Source: Paragemmobacter amnigenus (GTDB lineage Bacteria; Pseudomonadota; Alphaproteobacteria; Rhodobacterales; Rhodobacteraceae). From it: a stretch of DNA of 64,000 bases. Below are positions 1-7,693 of the stretch, one piece after another. Every line of letters begins with the position of its first letter. Position 1 is the stretch's first letter. A program made the translations under genes and the position numbers. The notes beneath the pieces are model-generated. The model did no database searches and was not told the origin of the DNA. It was given only the letters and a program-made list of their open reading frames with translations. The stretch spans positions 156,397 through 220,396 of the forward strand of contig NZ_JAAATX020000009.1 of assembly GCF_009908265.2 (NCBI RefSeq), read 5' to 3'.

Positions 1-551
1 ATGAGCTGTTCCAGCGTCATGCCATCCTCGGCATAGACGTCCAGAAGGGCAGGGGCAACGGACGCAAGTTTCAACCGCTGCTTCACGATCTGCGGTGTGA
101 CAAAGAAGGCCGCCGCAATGGCTTCCTCACCCTGGCCCTTCTCCCGCAAGGCAACGAAGGCGCGGAACTGATCGAGTGGGTGAAGGGCGACGCGCTGCAT
201 GTTCTCAGCCAAGGAGTCGTCCTCGGCCAGAATATCTGATGTCACATCACGCAACACACAAGGCACAGGCGCTGTCTTTGCCAATCGCCTCTGCTTTACC
301 AGCAACGACAGCGCCTGAAAGCGGCGTCCACCGGCCGGGATCTCGAACTTGCCGGTCTCGACGCCATCTGCGCTCAACAAAGGCCGCACGCTAAGGCCTT
401 GCAACAACCCACGGCGGGCGATGTCCTCGGCCAACTCTTCAACCGACACACCGGCCTTGATGCGCCGGACATTGGACTGGCTTAGCACCAGCTTATCAAA
501 GGGGATGTCCCGCGAGGACGACAGGGTGATCTTCTGGGCAGCTTGGGCCAT
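1..551 (-). CDS. ParB/RepB-type partition protein, cut by the left window edge
   Basis: The frame runs off base 1, so only the first 183 codons are visible. They show a ParB-type N-terminal domain: VLSQSNVRR at residues 22-30, GGRRFQAL at 74-81, SLAENMQR at 113-120, and a helix-turn-helix-like segment at about 143-162. Proteins of this kind are common on alphaproteobacterial plasmids as stand-alone ParB-like factors separate from RepB. ATG 551 has GGAG 10 bases upstream; an in-frame ATG at 623 preceded by AGGAAA is an alternative start that would add 24 residues. The gene lies downstream of repC on the same strand. Its exact role (partition, regulation or nuclease) cannot be judged without the C-terminus. 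Confidence 0.8.
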   Translation of the reverse strand, partial: MAQAAQKITLSSSRDIPFDKLVLSQSNVRRIKAGVSVEELAEDIARRGLLQGLSVRPLLSADGVETGKFEIPAGGRRFQALSLLVKQRRLAKTAPVPCVLRDVTSDILAEDDSLAENMQRVALHPLDQFRAFVALREKGQGEEAIAAAFFVTPQIVKQRLKLASVAPALLDVYAEDGMTLEQL

Positions 552-701
552 CAGGTCTTCTCCACGACGGGCGCCGGGAGCCACTCTCCCGATCTCACTT
601 CCCGTCACCCTCAAACCAACCATTCTCTCACTTTCCTACTGGACATAGGTGGCAATGACAGCGCGCCAGACCGGCAGAGCGGCGCGTTTTAGGTTGGCAA
701 T

Positions 702-1880
702 CTATGTACCAACGCGAAGTTGGCCATGGCCAACTCTTGTCTTGGTGCAACCGGCTAGGATCCTCGAAAGGTAGCTATCAGGGTTTTTGACTTGGCCGAT
801 CTTGCAGGCCATTTGATCTGCCACCTGAATCGCCTCTGCCAGGCCAAGCAAAGACACCGCCCTACCCAGCAGAGCGCTGTCTATTCTCAGCATCTTACCA
901 AATTCAAATAGCAGCTGTAGGAGGCCGTGTTCTGTGGTGGGGTGGTCTGGATAAAAGGCCGGGATTTCGGTCAAGCAAGCCCACAGCTCTGTCATCGAGC
1001 GCGGTAAGGCTTTTTTTGTATATGATTTTTGAGTCTCTTTGTGCCGGACATTTTGTCCGTCTGAGGCGGTCGTTTTGTTCGAGTTAGAAGACGGTGCTTG
1101 TTCTTGGCGTTGTTCGTGTTCCGGATCGTTGGCCGTGGCCAACTCTTCAAAATGCGGTACGCTTGGAGCGACTACCTTACTCTGCAGGATGCATTTAAGT
1201 CTGCTGATGACGCTGCTTGCTTGAAGTACAGTTACTCCGGTTCGACGCATAAAGTTGCGGGCAGCTTCGACGAACTCTAAGGCCTCGCCTTGCAGGCAAA
1301 GGGAGAGGCATTCACCGCGCAGTTTTTGGATGTAGGCTTTCATGCCTCGAAGTTCGTCGGCTTCCTGACGATGTTTCTGAGACAGTGCAAGGATTTCGCC
1401 AGACCGTACGAGCAGGGGCGACAGGTCGATGCCAAACGCGCCGATGACTTTACCGTTGCGCATAATTGGGAATCGTTTGCCGTTGGAGCTGTCACGCCGT
1501 TGGATCAGATTTGCAGTTTCAAGTTTCTCAAGGTGCCGCCGAAGTTGTCTGTCCGTTATGCCTTTCGCGCGAAAACATAAAGTGTCGTTGCAAGCGAACA
1601 CGGTCAGCAGGGTGAGTGGCGTGATTGGGCTGTCATTCCCGGTTTTCGGGTCGTTGCAGGGAAGGCAGCTCAAGAGTGCGTCAAGCACAACGACTGAAGA
1701 CGGTCGCAAGCCGAGTGCGCGACTTGTGGTGTTGACGGCCGCCATGAGCGCGCGCCGCGTTACAGGTGCGAAGTTTGGCTGCTGTTCGATCGTGCCAATA
1801 CCGGCGAAAGAATCGAAGATTGAAGGCGCACAACTCAGCTGTGCCTCGACCTCGATGGTCGTGACTGCTTCTTGTTCCAT
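702..1880 (-). CDS. repC: RepC replication initiator of a repABC replicon
   Basis: This 392-residue protein is the last gene of the repABC order (repA-repB-repC, all minus strand). The family binds the plasmid origin, which usually lies inside repC itself, and is limiting for replication. The N-terminal half has the winged-helix organisation of RepC (TDRQLRRHLEKLETANLIQRR, about residues 109-129 with the last residues of helix and wing). The C-terminal third carries a variable Ser/Thr/Lys-rich linker before a conserved end. The length is slightly short of the usual 400-440 residues. An AT-rich run near 1010-1030 inside the gene is a candidate origin opening site, and two parS-like palindromes (719-734 and 1128-1143) lie within its coding sequence. 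Expression is probably controlled by the antisense region just upstream. Confidence 0.92.
   Translation of the reverse strand: MEQEAVTTIEVEAQLSCAPSIFDSFAGIGTIEQQPNFAPVTRRALMAAVNTTSRALGLRPSSVVVLDALLSCLPCNDPKTGNDSPITPLTLLTVFACNDTLCFRAKGITDRQLRRHLEKLETANLIQRRDSSNGKRFPIMRNGKVIGAFGIDLSPLLVRSGEILALSQKHRQEADELRGMKAYIQKLRGECLSLCLQGEALEFVEAARNFMRRTGVTVLQASSVISRLKCILQSKVVAPSVPHFEELATANDPEHEQRQEQAPSSNSNKTTASDGQNVRHKETQKSYTKKALPRSMTELWACLTEIPAFYPDHPTTEHGLLQLLFEFGKMLRIDSALLGRAVSLLGLAEAIQVADQMACKIGQVKNPDSYLSRILAGCTKTRVGHGQLRVGT
719..734. promoter_or_regulatory. parS-like palindrome 1 (perfect)
   Basis: GTTGGCCATGGCCAAC is a perfect 16-base palindrome, extending to 18 bases at 718-735, inside the 3' end of repC. 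The same core recurs at 1128-1143 and 2062-2077. RepABC replicons carry RepB-binding parS palindromes of about this length, starting GTT and ending AAC, in or near the operon. Binding by this RepB is inferred. Confidence 0.65.
1128..1143. promoter_or_regulatory. parS-like palindrome 2
   Basis: GTTGGCCGTGGCCAAC matches the site at 719-734 at 15 of 16 positions; only the centre differs (GT for AT). It sits inside repC. Because it lies in coding sequence, its preservation suggests that the site itself is selected. Confidence 0.6.
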
Positions 1881-2110
1881 CTGTTTTCAGACAGCAAAAG
1901 GATACCGGTCACCGAAATCGGTGTTGCAGTGATTCGATTTTTTGGGTACCAATAGATTGCGAGTAAATCGGGACCCTCTGGAGTGCTTCACCGCCTTCGG
2001 GGGGTTTCTTTTTGCGCTACGTCTGCCTCCTTTTTGATTGTTTCTTGTCTGTTTGATCAGGGTTGACCATGGCCAACCCTATAAAGATCAATCACTTAAC
2101 CGTTTCGGCT
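1881..2110 (+). ncRNA. Probable antisense counter-transcript (ctRNA, incompatibility) region between repB and repC
   Basis: In repABC plasmids the repB-repC gap encodes a small RNA transcribed against the operon, which attenuates repC translation. The gap here has the expected size (230 bases). On the plus strand, a C-rich stem, a TTC loop and a G-run followed by TTTCTTTTT (about 1989-2013) form a plausible intrinsic terminator for a short RNA starting near 1950. The promoter (TTGCAG near 1924 with a weak -10) is not convincing, so the exact ends are unknown. The call rests on position and the terminator-like element. Confidence 0.5.
2062..2077. promoter_or_regulatory. parS-like palindrome 3 in the repB-repC gap
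   Basis: GTTGACCATGGCCAAC is the third copy of the repeated palindrome. Flanking GG and CC extend the symmetry to about 20 bases (2060-2079), with one mismatched pair. The repB-repC intergenic position is a classical parS location in repABC plasmids. Confidence 0.65.
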
Positions 2111-3067
2111 TCATGATTTTTCTTTCCACTCCTTGTAGAGGCGCTCAAGCTGTGCCTCCACGAAGTTGATGAACCCGCGCTCCTTTTTGTCGGAAACCTC
2201 GATCAAAAGACGCTGGCCTTTGGACCTGAAAGCCACCGAAGTTGCGGGCATCTTGTTGAGCGGGGCAGGAGAGGGGCCCTTAGCGGCAGACTCCGCTGCG
2301 TTCTGCTCTGCATCCGCGACCTTCTGCAGCGCATCGATGACAGCGCTGAGCTTCTCGGCCGCAGTGCCTTCTTCAGGAACAAGCAAGAGGACAGAACTGT
2401 CGGAAGGTGCGTGTTCCGTTTTGACCAGACGACGCAGTTCCAGCCATGGGCGACGGCCTGCTTCATGCGCGGCGCCAATTTTGTAGATCACTGCGTCGGG
2501 CACGTCTCGGGCAACGCCAATCAGCTTGCTTAGCGTTCCCTTGTCGACAGCTAGCACATCGCCGATCTCGGCCCGGGTGAAGCCCTGGTCCTCCAGCTTG
2601 GTGGCAAAAATGGCTTGTTCGATGAAGCTGCGCTCTAGGCGCGCAGAGTTTTCCAGGGCCTGCGAGACAAGAGCCTCGCGGTGGTCCATTTCCTTGACAT
2701 AAGCCTTGACCTTGATCCCAAGCACTCGGCACGCGGCAATTCTGCGGCGTCCGTAAACCACCTCATAGCGAGGGCCAGGGCCGCGGCGATAGCGGAGCAG
2801 AGCAGGGAGCTGTTGTCCTGATGTCCTGATGGACTCGATCAGATCATCGAGCCCTTCTGATACGTCAAAACGATCCGCGATTTCAGAATCGCCGATCTCA
2901 TTGACATCCACGTCCTGGGCCGCCTGTGCCGAGACCTGAGAAAGGACGTCTGACATGCTCTTCAGGGAACGAGGCGAGCTTTCGTCCACCTTCGACCCGG
3001 CCTCGGCAGCAATCAAAGGCTTTGAGCCCATTTGTGCTAGGCTCTTGGCAAGAAGATCACGCTTCAT
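2111..3067 (-). CDS. repB: RepB centromere-binding partition protein
   Basis: This 318-residue ParB-family protein is the second gene of the repABC operon. It binds parS and works with the RepA ATPase to segregate the plasmid. A ParB-type domain follows an acidic N-terminus: the stretch around residues 84-115 includes VVYGRRRIAACR, the Arg-rich box. The helix-turn-helix is near residues 158-175 (TRAEIGDVLAVDKGTLSKLI). A variable C-terminal half should mediate dimerisation. The start codon at 3067 overlaps the repA stop by 11 bases, so translation is probably coupled to repA. The three parS-like palindromes nearby are its likely targets. Confidence 0.93.
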   Translation of the reverse strand: MKRDLLAKSLAQMGSKPLIAAEAGSKVDESSPRSLKSMSDVLSQVSAQAAQDVDVNEIGDSEIADRFDVSEGLDDLIESIRTSGQQLPALLRYRRGPGPRYEVVYGRRRIAACRVLGIKVKAYVKEMDHREALVSQALENSARLERSFIEQAIFATKLEDQGFTRAEIGDVLAVDKGTLSKLIGVARDVPDAVIYKIGAAHEAGRRPWLELRRLVKTEHAPSDSSVLLLVPEEGTAAEKLSAVIDALQKVADAEQNAAESAAKGPSPAPLNKMPATSVAFRSKGQRLLIEVSDKKERGFINFVEAQLERLYKEWKEKS

Positions 3068-4283
3068 TTGTGCCCCCTCGACCCCATGCTGACTGGATCA
3101 TCTTCTCAATGTCATTTGAAAAGCTCATCACCGACTCTAGGGCTCGCTCATAAGTCTTTCGGTTCTTGGTCGTAGCGAGGTCCACTTCGAAGATTGTCTT
3201 CTGCGAAAGGCCGGCCTCGCTAACCGCCGAAGACTTCACGAAGGGCGTCTTGATCACACTCTCGCCTAGCAATTGCCTGAGCCATTCAGACAAGTCCTGC
3301 TGCGTGCTGATAGCGGTGTCGAAGCGCGTCAGGAGGTAGGCGAAATTGTCATACGCGCCGATGCCACCGTTCGAGTACAGGACTTCCAACACGCCCGACG
3401 CCATCGTCAGGAACTGGCTGGCCGAGGCCAGGTCGACACGCTCAGGGATGATGGTCATGAGAAGCGACGTCGATGCACAGACCGCTGCCATCGTCAGATA
3501 GCCAAGCTGAGGCGGGCAGTCGATTAAAACGATGTCATAATCGTCTTCAACCTGTCGTAGCGAGTCGCGGATCCGATTGAAGAAGACGGGTTGTTCGCCA
3601 CGGCTCAGCGCGGTTGGAGTTTCGGTTTCGAATTCCGAGAGCATGATCCCACCGGGCACTAGATCCAGGTTCGGGAAGTAGGTCTTGCGCAAAACGTCCA
3701 CGATTGGCACCCGGGACGTTTCGCCATCGTTGTAGCGAATTGCATCATACAGCGTGCCGCCGTGGCGGAAGTCGATCTCTGGCTGGTATCCAAAGAAGGT
3801 CGTCAGTGAGGCCTGAGGGTCTGCATCCACCAAACACACACGGTATCCACGCAGGGCGAGCCGCATCCCGAGAGTCACGGTGGTCGTAGTTTTGCTGGAT
3901 CCGCCCTTGAAGTTGACGGTTGACCAGATTTGAAGCTTGTCACCTTGTCGCCGACCGGGAAGGAACTGAAACGGATCCTTTGCATTCTGAGCCAGAATGT
4001 TGCGGATCTGGAGGATGTTCTCGGCGGAATAAAGGCGCTTGTTACCCGGTCCCTGTTCGACTTCTGGAATTCTGCCGTCGAAATGCGCCTTGCGCAGATA
4101 GCCGTCGCTCACCCGCAACAACTCTCCGACCTCTGCGCTTGTGAAGGCGCGGAGTGTCTTTTCTTCCTTCGGTGCCAGAAAAAGCTTCGACATATGTTCA
4201 AGGGCTTCAGAAAGCCGCTCTGCGTCTGCCTTAAGCTTGTCATGCAACACTTGGTGCATCATCATTCGCCTGTCTCGAGACAT
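3057..4283 (-). CDS. repA: RepA partition ATPase (ParA family)
   Basis: This 408-residue ParA-type ATPase is the first gene of the repABC operon. An N-terminal helix-turn-helix segment (about residues 45-80, FTSAEVGELLRVSDGYLRK) is typical of ParA proteins that also repress their own operon. The deviant Walker A motif FKGGSSKTTTT lies near residues 124-134, the DADPQAS switch near 153-159 and the Walker B region VLIDCPPQLG near 249-258. With RepB it moves plasmid copies apart along the nucleoid. The repeated GCGTTAC heptamers in the upstream region are plausible RepA operators. Confidence 0.95.
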   Translation of the reverse strand: MSRDRRMMMHQVLHDKLKADAERLSEALEHMSKLFLAPKEEKTLRAFTSAEVGELLRVSDGYLRKAHFDGRIPEVEQGPGNKRLYSAENILQIRNILAQNAKDPFQFLPGRRQGDKLQIWSTVNFKGGSSKTTTTVTLGMRLALRGYRVCLVDADPQASLTTFFGYQPEIDFRHGGTLYDAIRYNDGETSRVPIVDVLRKTYFPNLDLVPGGIMLSEFETETPTALSRGEQPVFFNRIRDSLRQVEDDYDIVLIDCPPQLGYLTMAAVCASTSLLMTIIPERVDLASASQFLTMASGVLEVLYSNGGIGAYDNFAYLLTRFDTAISTQQDLSEWLRQLLGESVIKTPFVKSSAVSEAGLSQKTIFEVDLATTKNRKTYERALESVMSFSNDIEKMIQSAWGRGGTNEA

Positions 4284-4708
4284 CTCTTAAGCGTTACCCG
4301 TGATCTACAGTCGATCGGTGCCAGCAGGAACGCAGTGGACGTCGTTTTCTTAGTTTTCGCGTTACAGATATGACGCCCGTCGGGAAGAAACTCAAGGCAA
4401 ATCTTGCGCAGCTATCTTGTGCTTTCTGCCGACCATGGCACCATATGATGCGAAAAGGCTAAAGTAACCTGTTAAAGGTTGAGTGTAGGATATTGTAAAG
4501 ATTACAGAAAATGTTGCGAGACTTATCCACAGGACCCGACGCCCTTGAACCCACGCGTGATGCTTGGAAAATCTCTGACCAGGCTCAGTAACGCTGTAGC
4601 AGACCTGACCACGGCAATCGTGTTCGCGTGAGCATCGCAAACGATTCTTCGTCTGAGCCCGTCGGTAGAATGCCTTTTGGCCTCATGGGCACCGAAAAGC
4701 GTTACCTA
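4284..4708. other. repA upstream region: DnaA box and four GCGTTAC heptamers, no gene
   Basis: This 425-base non-coding stretch separates repA from the resolvase gene. It holds a perfect DnaA box TTATCCACA (4523-4531), a relatively AT-rich stretch at 4440-4520 with a small inverted repeat AACCT-AGGTT (about 4470-4483), and the heptamer GCGTTAC or its complement at 4291-4297, 4359-4365, 4588-4594 and 4699-4705. Fewer than 0.1 copies of a given heptamer are expected by chance in this length. An 82-residue minus-strand open frame here has no recognisable protein character and is not called. Confidence 0.5.
4359..4395 (-). promoter_or_regulatory. Candidate repABC promoter with an adjoining GCGTTAC operator
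   Basis: On the minus strand a TTGAGT -35 (4395-4390) is followed after 18 bases by ATATCT (4371-4366) as -10. The heptamer GTAACGC (plus strand GCGTTAC, 4359-4365) directly abuts the -10. This is a natural position for autorepression by RepA. The promoter call is by consensus only. Confidence 0.4.
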
Positions 4709-5593
4709 CTACAACAGTCCCAACTTCTTCGCCCGCTCCAAGATCATCTTGACCGATGACGGCTCCCACTTGCTGCGGCCCCTAGGTGTCCGTTCGCGCA
4801 TGGTCTCTAGCCGGTCGCAGATGCCTTGAAGAGTCATCTTGGGATCTGCGCCTTTGATGCCCGCGACGATGGCGGGCAGGCGGTCATCCTTGTCGGATGC
4901 GGTGGCGCGGGAAAGGATGGTGTCCGGCAGAAGGCCTTCGCGGACGAAGGTTTTGGTAGCACGGATCAGGCGGGGCAGGGACCAAGGCTGCGCCTCGCTT
5001 GGCAGACCTGAATTGACGATGCGCAGCACGTCTTCCCAAGGCAGGCCCGGTCTCAGACGGCGGACCTCGGGCACCCATTGGTCGGCATTGGCGTTCAGTT
5101 TCTGGAAATGGCTTTCCACTCGCGCGGCCCTTGCCTTGCGGATTGCCACGGGATCGCCCGCCTTTAGCCCCGGATTGCCACCAATCCGCCCTTCTGCCTT
5201 TGCAGATCGCAGCCCGGCCTTGGTGCGCTCGCGTATCAAGGCCCGTTCAAACTCCGCGGCTGCGCCCAGAACCTGCAGGGTAAACTTGCCCTGCGGCGAC
5301 GCAGTGTCGATCGGATCTTGCAGCGACCGGAAATGGGCACCTTTCGCCTCCAGCCGCTCGATGATTTCCAAGAGGTGAGAAAGTGAACGGGCAAGGCGGT
5401 CGATCCGAACCACGACGAGCGTATCGCCGATGCGCAGCTGATCCAGCACGCGCGCCAGAACTGGCCGCGTGCGACTGCCGCCAGATGCTTGTTCCTCCAC
5501 GATTTCCACGCAGCCTGCGGAGCGCAGCTCCTGAACTTGGGGCAGGGCGGTTTGATCTTCGGTGGAAATACGCGCGTATCCGATGAGTGGCAC
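4709..5593 (-). CDS. Serine recombinase of the resolvase/invertase type
   Basis: This 294-residue protein opens with the resolvase catalytic domain: GYARISTEDQ at residues 5-14 places the nucleophile Ser10 beside Arg8, and VVVRIDRLARS near 58-68 supplies the second active-site arginine cluster. EFERALIRERTKAGL (about 112-126) begins the long E helix. The C-terminal half (residues 150-294) is longer than the short helix-turn-helix of classical Tn3 resolvases and ends in WEPSSVKMILERAKKLG. It may resolve plasmid multimers or be left from a transposon. It is transcribed away from the toxin-antitoxin pair that follows it on the plus strand. Confidence 0.88.
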   Translation of the reverse strand: MPLIGYARISTEDQTALPQVQELRSAGCVEIVEEQASGGSRTRPVLARVLDQLRIGDTLVVVRIDRLARSLSHLLEIIERLEAKGAHFRSLQDPIDTASPQGKFTLQVLGAAAEFERALIRERTKAGLRSAKAEGRIGGNPGLKAGDPVAIRKARAARVESHFQKLNANADQWVPEVRRLRPGLPWEDVLRIVNSGLPSEAQPWSLPRLIRATKTFVREGLLPDTILSRATASDKDDRLPAIVAGIKGADPKMTLQGICDRLETMRERTPRGRSKWEPSSVKMILERAKKLGLL

Positions 5594-5712
5594 GGGGCAG
5601 GGGGTCTTTTTGCAATTACGGATGTCAGGAGTAAACGACCGATTGGCGAAGACAGTGGCTGCGGATGAGTTTTCTCATCCGAACTTAACCATCTGAATCT
5701 TGCGACATAGGT

Positions 5713-5770
5713 GCGCCTTGACATGTTCAACCCAAGGCGCCATTTATCTAGCCAGATAGCTAGCTAGGTG
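5713..5770 (+). promoter_or_regulatory. Promoter and operator of the toxin-antitoxin operon
   Basis: TTGACA at 5718-5723 with ATTTAT at 5742-5747 (18-base spacer) forms a good sigma-70 promoter. The -35 is embedded in an inverted repeat, GCGCCTTG (5713-5720) and CAAGGCGC (5733-5740). The palindrome TAGCTAGCTA (5757-5766), within a CTAGCC...GCTAGG repeat, lies over the likely transcription start and is a candidate autoregulatory operator. AGGTG at 5766-5770 is the ribosome binding site, 7 bases before the antitoxin ATG. Confidence 0.6.
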
Positions 5771-5777
5771 ATATGCC

Positions 5778-6020
5778 ATGTGGACTGTTCAGGATGCAAA
5801 AAACAAGTTTAGCGCAGTCGTCGACGCGGCGTTGGCGGGAACGCCGCAAGCGGTCACGCGACGTGGCAAGCCTGCAGTGGTCATCCTGTCTGCGGATGAG
5901 TATCGCAGGCTGGTTGAAGGTGCCGTAAGGGCGCGAGAGAGCTTTGCAGAGCATCTGATGTCCTTTCCCGGCGGGGACGTCCCGCGCGCCACGGCCGTCC
6001 CGCGTGACGTAAGCTTCTGA
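5778..6020 (+). CDS. Phd/YefM-family antitoxin
   Basis: An 80-residue antitoxin. The N-terminus WTVQDAKNKFSAVVDAAL is the Phd/YefM DNA-binding fold, and RRGKPAVVILSADEYRRL (about residues 28-45) is the family's second conserved block. The C-terminal tail from residue 46 is the part that should wrap and neutralise the toxin. Its stop codon overlaps the toxin ATG by one base (TGATG at 6018-6022), so the pair is translationally coupled. It presumably represses its own promoter through the palindromes upstream. The module probably stabilises the plasmid. Confidence 0.9.
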   Translation: MWTVQDAKNKFSAVVDAALAGTPQAVTRRGKPAVVILSADEYRRLVEGAVRARESFAEHLMSFPGGDVPRATAVPRDVSF

Positions 6021-6421
6021 TGTACATTCTCGACACCAACGTCATCTCAGCCGTGCGTCGTCCAGACCGCGCGCCCCAAGTGGCAGCCTGGCTACGTGGC
6101 AAGGCTGAACAGGACCTTTTCTTGAGTGTCATCACCTTGGGCGAAGTCGAGCGCGGCATTCGGCAGCAGGAGATACGAGACCCCGCGTTTGCAAACGACC
6201 TTCGCAACTGGCTTGATAGGACCGTCTTATTGTTTTCGGACCGTCTTCTCGCTTTTGAGGCCGAGGATGCGCGCATCTGGGGGCGGCTGTCGGCCGAGAT
6301 CGGCCATGACGGCGCTGATCTGATGATCGCGGCATCAGCGCTACGCCATGGCGCTGTCGTCGTGACCGGGAACGTCAGTGACTTCGCACCGACCGGGGCT
6401 GCGATCGAGAACCCGTTCTAG
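6020..6421 (+). CDS. PIN-domain ribonuclease toxin (VapC/FitB-like)
   Basis: A 133-residue PIN-domain toxin. The acidic metal-binding residues are all visible: Asp5 in YILDTNVIS, Glu42 in LGEVERG, Asp100 in HDGADLMIAASA, and the TGNVSDF block ending in Asp121. Enzymes of this family cleave tRNA or rRNA when freed from the antitoxin. Full length, with no frame damage. The pairing of a Phd-type antitoxin with a PIN toxin is common in alphaproteobacteria. Confidence 0.92.
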   Translation: MYILDTNVISAVRRPDRAPQVAAWLRGKAEQDLFLSVITLGEVERGIRQQEIRDPAFANDLRNWLDRTVLLFSDRLLAFEAEDARIWGRLSAEIGHDGADLMIAASALRHGAVVVTGNVSDFAPTGAAIENPF

Positions 6422-6451
6422 ACGTCCTACAGATTTGGATAGGGCAGGGGG

Positions 6452-7579
6452 CTACAGCCCTGCCGCCTTGGTCAGGTTCACCCGGAACCTGTCCCGGCGA
6501 CGCTGATAGCGCCGCGTCATCTCGGCTGAGGCGTGGCCAAGCTGCTTCTGAACATAGCGCTCATCGACCTCGGCGCTGCTGGCAAGGCCTGCGCGCAAGG
6601 AATGGCCGGAGAAGAGGGCCAGCCGCTCTGCCTTTGACAGCTCGGGGCGCAGACCGGCGTCTTCGACGGTCTGCTTGATCAGTCGGGCGACGTGTTTGTC
6701 GGAGAGCCGCGCTCCGGTGGCCTTCAACCCGTTGCGACTGACCGCCACGAAGATCGGGCCGAAATCGATGCGGGCATAGTGCAGCCACTGGGTCAGGGCA
6801 TGGACCGGACAGGTCTGATCGGATGAGCCACGGGCGATCTCCACCTCCCGCCACCCGGTCTTGCCGCGAAGAGTGAGAAGGGCGCCGTCGTCCAGGATCT
6901 CGGCCCATCCGCCGCTATCGGGCGTGTCGTCTTTGCCGTGATCCAAAGACACGATCTCTGACCGGCGCAGGCCACCGGCAAAGCCGATCAGCAGCATCGC
7001 CCGATCGCGCAGGCCCCGCAGATCATGGGGCAGGGTGGCCAGCATGTCGCGCAGGTCTTCCGGCAGGATCGCCTCCTTCTGCACCGGCGGCCGCGCGTGT
7101 TTGCGGCGGATGCCGGCCAGCACAGAGGCGATGTGGCGGTCCTTGCGGTCCAGCCTGTCGCCGCGTTGCGCATAGCCCCAGGCCAGGCCGGACAGCCGCC
7201 GTTCAATTGAGGAGACCGAGAGGGGTCGGGACGCCGACTGCGACGGGGCCTTGCCGCCCGGCGCTGCCAGATCGGCGATGTAGAGCCCGATCAGCTGGGA
7301 CGACGACGGGAGAGGGTGCACGCCGCGCATCCGGCACCAGCGGGCGAACTGTGCCCAATCCTTGGCGTAGGCCTTCAACGTGTTCTCTGACGCAGCTTGG
7401 CGCGCATAGTCCCGCGCTGTCTCGACCAGGCGGTCGAGCGTGCCCGAGCCGGCGACATGGGAGGGCAGGGCGATCGTGTCGCGCTCCATATCTGCGCTGT
7501 CGTCCCCTTCATGGCGATTGGGACGCTCCGGGGATTCTGAAAGCGATTTCTCGGGCGTTTCGGTCATGCCGATGAGCAT
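6452..7579 (-). CDS. Tyrosine recombinase (XerC/D-like phage-type integrase)
   Basis: A 375-residue tyrosine recombinase. The SAM-like core-binding domain spans about residues 45-160 (ENTLKAYAKDWAQFARWC). The catalytic domain has the first Arg in GGLRRSEIVSL (about 206-216), HSLRAG (about 323-328), LGHASAEMTRRYQRR (about 343-357) and Tyr in RRY as nucleophile. An N-terminal extension of about 40 residues is acidic and variable. AAAGGAG sits only 2 bases before ATG 7579, so the in-frame ATG at 7567 is possible. It is divergent from the DUF1403 gene, an arrangement seen repeatedly on alphaproteobacterial plasmids. Confidence 0.9.
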   Translation of the reverse strand: MLIGMTETPEKSLSESPERPNRHEGDDSADMERDTIALPSHVAGSGTLDRLVETARDYARQAASENTLKAYAKDWAQFARWCRMRGVHPLPSSSQLIGLYIADLAAPGGKAPSQSASRPLSVSSIERRLSGLAWGYAQRGDRLDRKDRHIASVLAGIRRKHARPPVQKEAILPEDLRDMLATLPHDLRGLRDRAMLLIGFAGGLRRSEIVSLDHGKDDTPDSGGWAEILDDGALLTLRGKTGWREVEIARGSSDQTCPVHALTQWLHYARIDFGPIFVAVSRNGLKATGARLSDKHVARLIKQTVEDAGLRPELSKAERLALFSGHSLRAGLASSAEVDERYVQKQLGHASAEMTRRYQRRRDRFRVNLTKAAGL

Positions 7580-7693
7580 ATCTCCTTTACGTCCGATAAT
7601 GCAATCTTATTGGACACAGTGGCGATCTGAAAGATGCGGCGCTATTTGCGCATTAGACTAGCCAAAACCGCCGCGACGGAATATCCTGCGTGC

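Noticed and set aside
4392..4640. An 82-codon minus-strand frame upstream of repA
   Set aside because: No ribosome binding site or protein character. The region carries repeats and a DnaA box instead.
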